Of a DNA stretch of 9,943 nucleotides, positions 1 to 7,206 are shown in pieces. Source of the stretch: Mesorhizobium_B sp964242945 (GTDB lineage Bacteria; Pseudomonadota; Alphaproteobacteria; Rhizobiales; Rhizobiaceae). Within the stretch, counting starts at the first letter, position 1, and every line of letters starts with the position of its first letter. Where the stretch lies: NCBI GenBank assembly GCA_964242945.1, contig CAXTCF010000142.1, positions 1 through 9,943 of the forward strand. Direction: 5' to 3'. The translations under genes and the position numbers were made by a program. The notes beneath the pieces were generated by a model, which was not told the origin of the DNA, searched no databases, and worked only from the letters and a program-made list of their open reading frames with translations.

Positions 1-54
1 CCAGCCGCAAGACAACCATAAATTAACCCAACACGCCAGTTTCCGGAGGTGTCC

Positions 55-164
55 ATCTTCGACGTCGACGCCAACATACCGGACGGTAGTTTTCAATCTC
101 AGAATGGCTGAGCAGGATTCGAACGGCTTAGGGATTTTACTTGAGTTACCTTGCAGGCTCTCGT
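55..164 (-). pseudogene. Relict of a phage-type tyrosine recombinase (integrase), C-terminal end, frameshifted
   Basis: Read on the minus strand, this stretch gives the C-terminal signature of a tyrosine recombinase spread over three frames. Positions 164-129 read TRA, then seven residues, then SL. Positions 127-89 read AVRILLSHSEIEN. After one extra base at 88, positions 87-55 read TVRYVGVDVED. Joined, they match the family pattern I recall, RRTKA..NLRAVQxLLGHTKxExTVRYLGVDVEDAL, which holds the last catalytic His (LLGH, here LLSH) and the nucleophile Tyr of TVRY. An apparent 2-base loss near 128 and a 1-base insertion at 88 break the frame. The match fades beyond about 170, and no clear stop is seen towards position 1. 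The gene is dead here, though a longer fragment may continue left of the window. The family call rests on remembered motifs. Confidence 0.62.
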
Positions 165-349
165 CTTCGATTTTCAGGTTTGTGAACGAACAAGATGATC
201 TATTACAAATGGGAATATTGATCTGCACCAAGTGTCGCCGCAACCTAAATACGAACAAGGGTTGACGATCAGCTTATAACTACTGTTGTGCATGCGTGGA
301 TAATCCCATGACAGGTGCCAAGTGTTTGGATGACTGCTGTCCTAGGATT
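165..349. other. Intergenic, no gene recognised
   Basis: This is relatively AT-rich sequence between the integrase relict and the 3' end of the TetR gene. No open frame has a credible start and no family match is seen. A plus-strand frame is open from the window edge to 263, but it uses many codons that are rare in the neighbouring genes (TTA, CTA, ATA, AGG) and encodes nothing recognisable. No stem-loop followed by a T run was found downstream of the TetR gene. The stretch could hold further decayed integrase sequence. Confidence 0.5.
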
Positions 350-1042
350 TCACATTTTCAAAGTGCGGCTGGAATTCGCCGTCGATGTGATTTGCCCATT
401 TCTGACACGCCGTCGCAGGAACTCGTCCTCGGCACCATCCAAAAAGGCATCCACACGTGCGTCGATCACCGCATCCAGATCGTCCGGAACTTCAAGTTGA
501 TATACATACTTGCGCACTCCGATATAGAAGAAGCTTGAATGGAATGACCACAATATCTCATTGTCGAGCGCACGATGCTTCTCATCGGTGCTTTCAATAC
601 CGATCGACGCATAAAGTTCGTTTAATATGATCGGAAATTTGCGCTCTTGAAGCATTGCAAAATAACGCCTATTGATAGTCTGATCATTCAGTGCGCCAAA
701 GAGGAATATCCTAATCCAGGTCCTGTCTATGATGCTATCGCAATAGTTGCTGAGATACTCTTTCAGCCGGTAGCGAAAGGTCTTACGGCGATCCTGTAGC
801 TTGACCTGCCATTCACCTTTCCAACGAGTCATGAAGACCTCGTCGTAAACGCGATCAATCAACTCGGATTTTGTCTTGAAGTAACGGTACAGGAGTGGCT
901 GCGTTATTCCGATATGAGAAGCGATCTCGCGCGTGCTGGCCTGCAAGCCGTTGTCGGCGAAATACTCGATCGCCTTCTCAACGATTTGCTGCTCGCGCTG
1001 CTCGTATGAAAGGTACGACTTCGGTGCTTTGATCCGAGGCAA
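350..1042 (-). CDS. TetR/AcrR-family transcriptional regulator
   Basis: A 230-residue one-component regulator, a normal length for TetR proteins, which bind palindromic DNA as dimers and release it on ligand binding. The N-terminal domain is typical: helix 1 at about 15-31 (QIVEKAIEYFADNG), then the helix-turn-helix at about 36-55 with TREIASHIGIT and the LLYRYFKTKSEL recognition-helix block. The rest (about 65-230) is the variable, helical ligand-binding and dimer domain, whose sequence does not name a ligand. The start is TTG at 1042, chosen because AAGGAG lies six bases upstream and the TetR fold begins soon after. It is divergent from the reductase and importer series, the usual place for a local regulator of such genes. 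Its codons are less GC-rich than those of the plus-strand genes. It could repress or activate; that cannot be read from the sequence. Confidence 0.9.
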   Translation of the reverse strand: MPRIKAPKSYLSYEQREQQIVEKAIEYFADNGLQASTREIASHIGITQPLLYRYFKTKSELIDRVYDEVFMTRWKGEWQVKLQDRRKTFRYRLKEYLSNYCDSIIDRTWIRIFLFGALNDQTINRRYFAMLQERKFPIILNELYASIGIESTDEKHRALDNEILWSFHSSFFYIGVRKYVYQLEVPDDLDAVIDARVDAFLDGAEDEFLRRRVRNGQITSTANSSRTLKM

Positions 1043-1455
1043 AGCCCTCTCCTTCCGACCCCAATTCCCACGCGATAATCCGTTACACGCCGCAACCGCA
1101 GTTAGCCAGCCGATATCAGGTGAGTTCTAGCCCTAGATCTGGTGAAAGTGATCGGATGATAAAATTCTCTTGACGACAGCTTGTTACCGCGGCAACTTCG
1201 CCCTCCGGTGAGGAGTGGGATACCTCCGATCGGCTACCGCAAATGGCGGATCCTTCTGCGCTATGGGTGGACGGGTGCGGGCTTGTAGCAAACGCGGGCA
1301 GCCGATCACATCGCCTACCAAGCCGCGGCTCCTTTGATAAGCGTCCGGTCTGGGCAGGAGGGTCAGACTATCCCTCAACGATCCGGCCGACGGGCATAGT
1401 CGGGCTGGCGGGGCATTTAAGCGTTGGCTACGCGGCTTGTGGCAGGAAAGGTCGA
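1043..1455. promoter_or_regulatory. Divergent intergenic control region
   Basis: 413 bp between the TetR gene and the PRISE-like gene, with no credible coding sequence. An open frame in phase with the reductase extends upstream to 1243, but its extra 71 codons precede the Rossmann start and look like nothing known. Short symmetric elements are visible: TCTAG-CC-CTAGA at 1126-1137; GTTACCGCGGCAAC at 1183-1196, symmetric except for one base pair; and the 8-bp palindrome CCGATCGG at 1226-1233. A TTGACG at 1170-1175 could be a -35 element, but the base set 17 bp further on (CAACTT) is a poor -10. The region probably holds both divergent promoters and the TetR operator. Which repeat is the operator is not resolved. 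Confidence 0.5.
1183..1196. promoter_or_regulatory. Imperfect 14-bp palindrome, candidate operator
   Basis: GTTACCGCGGCAAC is symmetric about its central CG except for one pair (A at 1186 opposite C at 1193). It lies in the divergent intergenic region, just after a TTGACG box at 1170-1175, where a bound repressor could block transcription towards the reductase gene. Assigning it to the neighbouring TetR protein is inference only. Confidence 0.3.
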
Positions 1456-2511
1456 ATGAAGACGATTGTGGTTGCAGGTGCGGTTGGCGTGATCGGCCGG
1501 GCGATCTTGGCGCGATATGAGGAAAGGTCCGATGTACGGGTCATCGGCCTATCTCGCCGCAAGCCCGAGTTCTCGACGCGCGCTGAGCACATCTCGGTCG
1601 ACCTTCTTGACGAGGGTGACGCCGTGACGAAGCTGGCGACCGCGGCGGGTGCGACGCACATCGTCTACGCGGCCTACAAGGAATTGCCGACGCGGGCGGA
1701 ACTTGTTGCGCCGAACCTTGCGATGCTCCGGAATACGGTCGTCGGTGTCGAGAAGAACAGCGACCAGCTCCGGCATGTCACTCTAATGCAGGGCGGAAAG
1801 GCTTATGGGTGCCATCTCGGACCGTTTCCCACGCCGGGGCGTGAGGATGATCCCCGCCACATGCCGCCGAACTTCTACTTCAATCAGGAAGATTTTCTAA
1901 AGCACCATTCCAATGCAAAATCCTGGTCTTGGACGGCGATGCGACCGGAGGCCGTGTGCGGCATGGCGGTCGGCAATCCGATGAACCTGCTGATGGTCAT
2001 CGCCGTGTACGCTTCCATCTGCAAGGAACTTAGGCTGCCTTTGACCTTTCCGGGTCCTGATGCTGCCTACAACGCGCTCTACCAGGTCACGGATGCGCGC
2101 GTGCTCGCCGAGGCTACGGAGTGGGCCGGCGAGACGGAGGCCGCCGCCGGTCAGATCTACAACATTACGAACGGCGACTACTTCCGTTGGAATCGCCTGT
2201 GGCCGAGGCTTGCTGAGTTCTTCAACCTGCCGGCCGGGGGCACGTTGCCGTTCTCCCTGCAAGAGATGATGGCTGACAAGGCGCCTGTCTGGTCGGTCCT
2301 GGTGAAGCGACACGATCTCAAGCACTATGCTTACCGCGAGATCGCGTCGTGGGGCTTCGGGGACGCGATCCTCAAGACGCCCTACGACAACATCACCAGC
2401 ACGGTCAAAGCACGCGCCCACGGCTTCACCGCGAGCATCGACACGGAGGACATGTTCAAGCAGCACTTTCAGACGCTGATCGACGACGGCATCATCCCGC
2501 CGGTGCAATGA
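1456..2511 (+). CDS. PRISE-like short-chain reductase (progesterone 5-beta-reductase/iridoid synthase-type extended SDR)
   Basis: A 351-residue cytosolic atypical SDR. The start is ATG 1456, with a GGAAAGG-type ribosome site just upstream and the Rossmann strand (KTIVVAGAVGVIG, residues 2-14) following at once. SRRKP at 33-37, at the end of the second strand, puts two arginines where the adenosine phosphate binds, which favours NADPH. The PRISE active-site pair appears to be present: Lys115 in GGKAYG and Tyr141 in NFYFNQED, with GPFPTPGRED between them. Known PRISE enzymes reduce the C=C bond of activated enones (progesterone, 8-oxogeranial, small enones). Bacterial relatives are often labelled only NAD-dependent epimerase. 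The bacterial substrate is unknown, so an enone-reducing role is inference; sugar-epimerase-like activity is the main alternative. It is the first plus-strand gene after the divergent regulator, and a 247-bp gap with its own promoter candidate separates it from the next gene. Confidence 0.8.
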   Translation: MKTIVVAGAVGVIGRAILARYEERSDVRVIGLSRRKPEFSTRAEHISVDLLDEGDAVTKLATAAGATHIVYAAYKELPTRAELVAPNLAMLRNTVVGVEKNSDQLRHVTLMQGGKAYGCHLGPFPTPGREDDPRHMPPNFYFNQEDFLKHHSNAKSWSWTAMRPEAVCGMAVGNPMNLLMVIAVYASICKELRLPLTFPGPDAAYNALYQVTDARVLAEATEWAGETEAAAGQIYNITNGDYFRWNRLWPRLAEFFNLPAGGTLPFSLQEMMADKAPVWSVLVKRHDLKHYAYREIASWGFGDAILKTPYDNITSTVKARAHGFTASIDTEDMFKQHFQTLIDDGIIPPVQ

Positions 2512-2558
2512 TTCAAATGTCGCGAACGCAACGAAATGATCGGTCGATAAAAAATTAG

Positions 2559-2587
2559 TTGAAGTTCTGCTTTTCTTGCGAGATGAT
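2559..2587 (+). promoter_or_regulatory. Candidate sigma70-type promoter for the SDR-importer operon
   Basis: TTGAAG (2559-2564) and GATGAT (2582-2587) each match four of six consensus bases and are exactly 17 bp apart. They lie in the gap after the reductase gene, upstream of the SDR and importer genes. A perfect palindrome starts 6 bp downstream of the -10 candidate. This is a visual match only, so confidence is modest. Confidence 0.35.
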
Positions 2588-2593
2588 GACATA

Positions 2594-2605
2594 AGTTGAT
2601 CAACT
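2594..2605. promoter_or_regulatory. Perfect 12-bp palindrome, candidate operator
   Basis: AGTTGATCAACT is its own reverse complement. It covers the expected transcription start of the promoter candidate at 2559-2587, the classical place for a repressor site. Its half AGTTGA also occurs 37 bp upstream at 2557-2562. The TetR protein of this window or an unlinked regulator could bind it. I did not find a second full copy elsewhere in the window. Confidence 0.45.
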
Positions 2606-2758
2606 GAATGCTGCAGGCGGGATGGTGAGGTCGTCACTTGGACTGAGAAACGTTAGCAATTTCTGGAGGGATGGCGGAGCCCTTCGGTCTCGACTCGGTC
2701 GGTGCCCTCAGAGTTCGGTGTCGATCCCGCAGACCATTTGACTAGCACGGAGGAAAAA

Positions 2759-3511
2759 TTGGGTCGCGTAGCAAATAAGGTAGCCATCGTCACTGGCGGA
2801 TCGCTCGGCATGGGGCGCTCGTTCAGCAAGCTTCTCGCAGCTGAAGGCGCCGTAGTTGTCGTCGCAGATGTGAACGCGGAAGCGGGCAGTGCAGTGGTGT
2901 CGGAAATCATGAAAGCGGGCGGTCATGCGAGCTTCGCCCCCCTGGACGTGGCAGACGAGGCACAATGGCTCAGGCTAGCCGGAGCCATCGACGAGCAGCA
3001 TGGTCGTGTCGACATTCTCGTGAACAATGCCGGTATATACGTGCCCGGAACGGTCGAAACCACATCGCCCGACGACTGGGACAAAATCTTTTCCGTCAAC
3101 ACCAAAGGGGTCTATCTCGGGTGCCGCGCCATTCTCCCCCTCCTGCGAAAAGCCGGAGGTGGGTCGATCATCAACATCAGCTCCAACTGGGGCATCGTCG
3201 GCTTTCCCGAGGCCGTCGCTTACTGCGCCACGAAGGGCGCAGTCCGACTAATGACTAAGGCGATCGCGATCGACGCGGCAAAGGACAGGGTACGCGTCAA
3301 CTCGGTTCATCCGAGCCTCACGGAAACGCATCTATCGAAGGATATCGTGACGGATCCCGTGGCGACGAAGCATCTGCTCGGTCCCTCGTTGATGGGACGC
3401 CCCGCGAAGCCTGAGGAGATCGCGGCCGGCATCCTGTTTCTGGCTTCCGACGAGTCCCGCTTCATGACCGGCAGCGAGCTCGTGATCGACGGCGGTTATC
3501 TGGCGTCATAG
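2759..3511 (+). CDS. Classical SDR-family NAD-dependent alcohol dehydrogenase
   Basis: A 250-residue short-chain dehydrogenase/reductase, the usual classical SDR length. TTG 2759 is chosen as start because GGAGG (2749-2753) sits five bases ahead and translation then begins GRVANKVAIVTGG, typical for the family; a GTG at 2702 would add 19 residues that do not look like SDR. Visible motifs are the cofactor glycine motif TGGSLGMG (12-19), Asp37 at the end of the second strand (favouring NAD over NADP), NNAG, catalytic Ser142 in NISSNWG, and Tyr155-x3-Lys159 in YCATK. The C-terminal part has the usual MTGSELVIDGG motif. It probably interconverts a secondary alcohol and a ketone. It lies 22 bp ahead of the ABC ATPase, so it is very likely co-transcribed with the importer and may act on the imported compound. 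The substrate cannot be read from sequence. Confidence 0.9.
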   Translation: MGRVANKVAIVTGGSLGMGRSFSKLLAAEGAVVVVADVNAEAGSAVVSEIMKAGGHASFAPLDVADEAQWLRLAGAIDEQHGRVDILVNNAGIYVPGTVETTSPDDWDKIFSVNTKGVYLGCRAILPLLRKAGGGSIINISSNWGIVGFPEAVAYCATKGAVRLMTKAIAIDAAKDRVRVNSVHPSLTETHLSKDIVTDPVATKHLLGPSLMGRPAKPEEIAAGILFLASDESRFMTGSELVIDGGYLAS

Positions 3512-3533
3512 GGGGCGGCCTGGGAGGGCGGTC

Positions 3534-5024
3534 ATGGCTTCTGAATTCTTGCTCGAAGCGGAGGGCGTCAGCAAATCGTTCGCCGGCGTGCCGGCGCTGC
3601 GCGACGGCCGCTTCTATCTGCGACCGGGCGAGGTCCACGCTCTGTGCGGCGGCAACGGCGCGGGGAAGTCGACCTTTCTCAACATCATCATGGGCCTTCT
3701 CCAGCGCGACGCCGGAAGCATCCGGATCGGTGGCGAGGAAGTGGATTTCCGAAGCCCGTCGGAAGCTGTGGCGAAGCGGATCGCCATCATAACGCAGGAA
3801 CTTGCGCCTGTGCGCGACATGACCGTTGCCGAGAACGTATACCTCGGTCGCGAGCCGAAGCGCCTAGGTATTGTCGACCACGCGCGCATGCAGGAGATGG
3901 CGGAGACCCTGCTTGCGGAGCTCCGCTTCAACGTACCCGCGAACGCGAAGATGTCGACCCTCAGCTTGGCGAAAATCCAGCTTGTGGAGATCGCCCGCGC
4001 CATCAGCCAGAACGCGCGAGTCCTGATCATGGATGAGCCTACATCCGCCATCGGGGAGCAGGAAGCCCGGATACTCTTTGATGCCATACGCCGCTTGACG
4101 GCAAATGGTGTCGGTGTCGTCTATGTCAGTCACCGGCTGGAAGAGTTGTTCGAAGTCGCGGACAGCTACACGGTCTTCCGGGACGGGCGGTATGTCAATT
4201 CCGGGGTGATGTCGGACATCGATCGCCACCACCTCGTGCAGATGATCGTCGGCTACGAGGTGACGGGCGCGAGGCGCGAGGAGAGCGACAAGTCCTTCTC
4301 GATTGACGACGTCCTAGTCGTGTCCAAGCTTTCCTGCGGGACCCAATTTAAGGATATTTCGGTTTCCATACGGCGGGGGGAAATCGTCGGGATCTACGGG
4401 CTCATGGGCGCTGGCAGAAGCGAGTTCCTGAACGGCGTCTACGGCATCGGTCCCCGCTCGTCTGGAACGGTCAAGTTGAAGGGTGCGGTGCTTCCGCCCG
4501 GGCGCCCTGATATTTCAATCGCCAGGGGCCTTACCATGGTGACCGAGGACCGGAAGGACACGGGTCTCGTCCTTACGATGCCGATCAGGCACAACATTTC
4601 GCTGTCGGTCCTCAAACAGGTGTCGCGGTTCTCGATCCTGCGTGGGTGGGCCGAAAAGGCGCTGAGCGCCCGGATGATCAAGAAGCTTTCCATCAAAGCC
4701 GCGAATGATCGGCTGACGGTCGGGGCCCTGAGCGGCGGCAATCAACAAAAGGTCGTCGTCTCGCGGTGCCTGTCGTCGAACCCCGACCTCCTGATCTGCG
4801 ATGAGCCGACACGCGGCATCGATGAGGGCGCCAAGCAGGAAATCTACCGCCTGCTGGAGAACTTCGCGGCTGAAGGCGGAGCGGTTCTCGTCTGCTCGTC
4901 AGAAGCTCCCGAAGTGCTGAGGCTCAGCTCACGGGTGCTGATCTTCAAGAAGGGGAGACTGGTCTCCGAGCTGGTGGCGAAGGGACTGACGCAGCAATCG
5001 CTTTTGCATGAGGCCTCATCATGA
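3534..5024 (+). CDS. CUT2-family sugar ABC transporter, tandem ATP-binding protein (RbsA/MglA-like)
   Basis: A 496-residue ATPase with two fused nucleotide-binding domains, the size and layout of RbsA and MglA, which power uptake of monosaccharides and related polar compounds. First domain: Walker A GGNGAGKST (39-47, Lys45), Q-loop Gln88, LSLAKIQ signature variant (143-149), Walker B LIMDEP (164-169, Glu168), then the SHR switch. Second domain: GLMGAGRSE (289-297), with Arg295 in place of the Walker A lysine, as is usual for this half in the family; full signature LSGGNQQK (399-406); and Walker B LLICDEP (419-425). The second half is therefore probably the weaker or inactive ATP site. GGGAGG at 3522-3527 serves the ATG at 3534. 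Its stop overlaps the permease start (ATGA at 5021-5024), which implies translational coupling. Confidence 0.95.
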   Translation: MASEFLLEAEGVSKSFAGVPALRDGRFYLRPGEVHALCGGNGAGKSTFLNIIMGLLQRDAGSIRIGGEEVDFRSPSEAVAKRIAIITQELAPVRDMTVAENVYLGREPKRLGIVDHARMQEMAETLLAELRFNVPANAKMSTLSLAKIQLVEIARAISQNARVLIMDEPTSAIGEQEARILFDAIRRLTANGVGVVYVSHRLEELFEVADSYTVFRDGRYVNSGVMSDIDRHHLVQMIVGYEVTGARREESDKSFSIDDVLVVSKLSCGTQFKDISVSIRRGEIVGIYGLMGAGRSEFLNGVYGIGPRSSGTVKLKGAVLPPGRPDISIARGLTMVTEDRKDTGLVLTMPIRHNISLSVLKQVSRFSILRGWAEKALSARMIKKLSIKAANDRLTVGALSGGNQQKVVVSRCLSSNPDLLICDEPTRGIDEGAKQEIYRLLENFAAEGGAVLVCSSEAPEVLRLSSRVLIFKKGRLVSELVAKGLTQQSLLHEASS

Positions 5025-6022
5025 GGGCGCAGCGTGGAGAGATGAGCGTGGATGAGGCGATCGTTCGGGAGAAAAGAAGTAGTTTTCTGCCTGCTACCGC
5101 GACGCTCATCCGCAATCAAGGAATCTTGGTCGCGTTCGTGGTCCTGTGCGTGGTTCTCAGCGTGTCGAGCGAATTCTTCCTGACCTGGGGGAATCTCACC
5201 AATGTCATTCGGCAGACCGCTATCAACGGCATTCTGGCGATCGGCTTGACGTTCGTCATCCTGGGCAAGGGCATCGACCTGTCGGTCGGATCGATTATGG
5301 CGCTGGCAGGCGCGGTCGCCGCAAGCTTTGCCGTGGTTCCCGACCCGTCGCCGATCAGCTTTGCGATCCTAGCGGCCTTGGCAACTGGTATACTGGGCGG
5401 TGCCGTCAACGGCGTTCTCATCGCGTATGTCCGCCTGCCGGCCTTTGTCGTCACGCTGGGCATGCTCAGCGCTGCCCGCGGCCTCGTCTACATCTACACT
5501 AACGGCCGTCCGATCTCGAACCTTTCCCCAACGTTCCTTTGGTTCGGAAACGGCTCGATTTCAGGGGTGCCTGTTCCGATTGTCACCCTGATGCTCGTCT
5601 TCGCCGTGGCGGCCTTCGTTCTCAGGTACACCGTCTTTGGTCGGCACGTGTACGCGGTGGGCGGCAGTGAACGCGCCGCGAAAACAAGCGGCATCCGCAG
5701 CGAAGTGATTATTCTCTCGACTTACGCCATCGCGGGGCTGCTTTCCGGATTGGCGGGGCTGATTCTCACCGCTCGCACGACTGCGGCTTTGCCCCAAGCC
5801 GGCGTCGCCTACGAGCTCGACGCGATCGCGGCCGTCGTCATCGGCGGAACGTCGCTCAACGGCGGAAGGGGCTCGCTCATTGGCACTCTCTTCGGAGCCT
5901 TGATCATCGGCACTATCAACAACGGCTTGGACCTGCTGGGTGTTTCTTCTTACTACCAACAGGTAGTCAAGGGGGCAATCATTGTATGCGCTGTGATGAT
6001 CGACAGAAGCCGTAAAGACTAG
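5021..6022 (+). CDS. CUT2-family sugar ABC transporter permease (RbsC-like)
   Basis: A 333-residue, strongly hydrophobic inner-membrane protein of the RbsC/MglC type (BPD_transp_2), with about eight to ten membrane spans visible from about residue 27 to the end. Family landmarks include GLTFVILGKGIDLSVGSIMA near 77-94 and the cytoplasmic-loop region with IGGTSLNGGRGSLIGTLFGA near 274-293, where the permease meets the ATPase. ATG 5021 overlaps the ATPase stop by four bases and has GAGG at 5010-5013. An in-frame ATG at 5042 is possible, but its GGAG is only about two bases away. With the ATPase and binding protein it forms one complete importer, in which the permease would work as a homodimer. 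The substrate is not evident from its sequence. Confidence 0.93.
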   Translation: MRAQRGEMSVDEAIVREKRSSFLPATATLIRNQGILVAFVVLCVVLSVSSEFFLTWGNLTNVIRQTAINGILAIGLTFVILGKGIDLSVGSIMALAGAVAASFAVVPDPSPISFAILAALATGILGGAVNGVLIAYVRLPAFVVTLGMLSAARGLVYIYTNGRPISNLSPTFLWFGNGSISGVPVPIVTLMLVFAVAAFVLRYTVFGRHVYAVGGSERAAKTSGIRSEVIILSTYAIAGLLSGLAGLILTARTTAALPQAGVAYELDAIAAVVIGGTSLNGGRGSLIGTLFGALIIGTINNGLDLLGVSSYYQQVVKGAIIVCAVMIDRSRKD

Positions 6023-6051
6023 ACGAACAACGCATAAATGGGAGGAGCGAC

Positions 6052-7026
6052 ATGAAATTGAACAGAATGTTGGGAGTTGCAGCGATTGCTTGGGCGGCCC
6101 TGGCCAGCACACTTCACGCGGCAGATCCTGTCAAGATCACGGTGATGCCGTTCGGCTTGAACGAGTACATGGCCAACTGGGTGGATGAGATCAAGAACCA
6201 CCCTGCAGTCAAGAACGGCTCCGTGCAGCTCCATGTTCTCGACGGTCGGTTCGACCCGGGGACCCAGAGCAACCAGATCGATACCGCGATCGCCAGCAAG
6301 ACCGACGCCATCATCTTCGCGCCGATCGATGAGGCGGCGGCGACCGCGCCTATCATCCGAGCAGTGGCCGCGAGCATTCCGGTCGTCACGTCCGTCACGA
6401 CCGCGAAGTCGGACAAGCTGTCCGCCGACATAGTCACCAACAACGTGGAAGGCGGCCGGATCATCGCCGCAAAGCTGGCGGAGATGCTGGACGGAAAGGG
6501 TAATGTGGTGCTGCTCGAAGGACCGATTGGGAACTCGCCGCAGATCCTGCGCCGCCAGGGCATCGACGAGGTTCTCGCGAAGGAGACCGGTCTAAAGCTC
6601 CTGGCGGACAAGTCCGCAAATTGGTCGCGTGCCGAGGGCATGCAAGTCATGGAGAACTGGCTCTCGCTTTACGGGGATCAGATCAACGGCGTTATCGCCG
6701 AAAACGACGAGATGGCCCTTGGCGCCATCCAGGCCATCGAGGCGAAAGGACTTTCTGCCGAGACGATCAAGGTAGTGGCGATCGACGGCATCAACGACGG
6801 GCTGCGGGCAGTCAAGGTTGGCAAGCTGTTCACGCTCTACAAGCCGTCCCACGAGGAAGGGCAGGGCGCAGTCGATTTGGCTCTCCGGGCGGTCTTGGGC
6901 GACGGCTACAAGCCCCAGGCGGACTTCTGGGACAAGCAGATGGAATGGAAGGACGGAACCGCCGGAAAGTACGATGTGCCGTGGGTCGCCGTCACGTCTG
7001 AGAACGTTGATAGCCTGTTGAAATAG
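6052..7026 (+). CDS. CUT2-type periplasmic substrate-binding protein
   Basis: A 324-residue exported solute-binding protein of the periplasmic-binding protein/LacI fold (ribose-binding type). MKLNR, a hydrophobic core (7-20) and a likely cleavage around Ala23/Ala24 form a Sec signal peptide; no lipobox cysteine is present. The mature part shows the expected order: first strand KITVMPFG, a VLDGRFDPGTQSNQ block at 62-75, then DAIIFAPIDEAAATAPI, GNVVLLEGPIGNS, DQINGVIAENDEMALGAIQAIE and KVVAIDGIND. It would catch the solute in the periplasm and deliver it to the permease encoded 29 bp upstream. GGAGG precedes the ATG. The opening PFGLNEYMANWVDEI is not that of the well-known ribose or xylose proteins, so I do not guess the ligand. 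A second, related protein begins at 9697. Confidence 0.92.
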   Translation: MKLNRMLGVAAIAWAALASTLHAADPVKITVMPFGLNEYMANWVDEIKNHPAVKNGSVQLHVLDGRFDPGTQSNQIDTAIASKTDAIIFAPIDEAAATAPIIRAVAASIPVVTSVTTAKSDKLSADIVTNNVEGGRIIAAKLAEMLDGKGNVVLLEGPIGNSPQILRRQGIDEVLAKETGLKLLADKSANWSRAEGMQVMENWLSLYGDQINGVIAENDEMALGAIQAIEAKGLSAETIKVVAIDGINDGLRAVKVGKLFTLYKPSHEEGQGAVDLALRAVLGDGYKPQADFWDKQMEWKDGTAGKYDVPWVAVTSENVDSLLK

Positions 7027-7066
7027 TCAGGTTGGGCGAAGACAGCGATACGTCCGCCTCCTTGCA

Positions 7067-7099
7067 GCCTGTTCCCGACTTCCATGCACGGGACAAGGC
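7067..7099 (+). other. Imperfect stem-loop after the binding-protein gene
   Basis: GCCT-GT-TCCCG (7067-7077) can pair with CGGGA-CA-AGGC (7089-7099), giving 5 and 4 bp around a 2x2 internal loop, with an 11-base terminal loop. It lies about 40 bp after the binding-protein stop. No T run follows, so it is not a standard terminator. Stem-loops in this position often protect the upstream message and raise binding-protein expression, and that is the likeliest role here. Confidence 0.35.
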
Positions 7100-7206
7100 C
7101 GATCTCGCAGAGACGCGGCTGCGTGCCATCCTCGACTGCAGGACATCAAAGCTTCGCGGCCCGAGCTCATGCGGACGGATCATCTTTTTAAGCAGAGGTT
7201 TGCAGT

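Noticed and set aside
104..124. tRNA T-arm-like string (TTCGAATCCTGC on the minus strand), possible tRNA fragment or attachment site
   Set aside because: The preceding bases cannot form the matching 5' half of a T stem, and no acceptor stem or CCA fits. The same bases are better explained as the RILLSH codons of the integrase relict.
2..265. Plus-strand frame open from the window edge to a stop near 263
   Set aside because: It has no recognisable family, uses many codons rare in the neighbouring genes, and lies antisense to the more convincing integrase relict.
1243..1455. N-terminal extension of the PRISE-like gene to ATG 1243
   Set aside because: The Rossmann strand begins exactly at ATG 1456, which has its own ribosome site; the 71 extra codons do not resemble any SDR extension.
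7051..7177. CGTCCGC and GCGGACG as a long-range inverted repeat between the binding-protein and cupin genes
   Set aside because: Seven GC-rich bases separated by more than 110 bp are likely to occur by chance.
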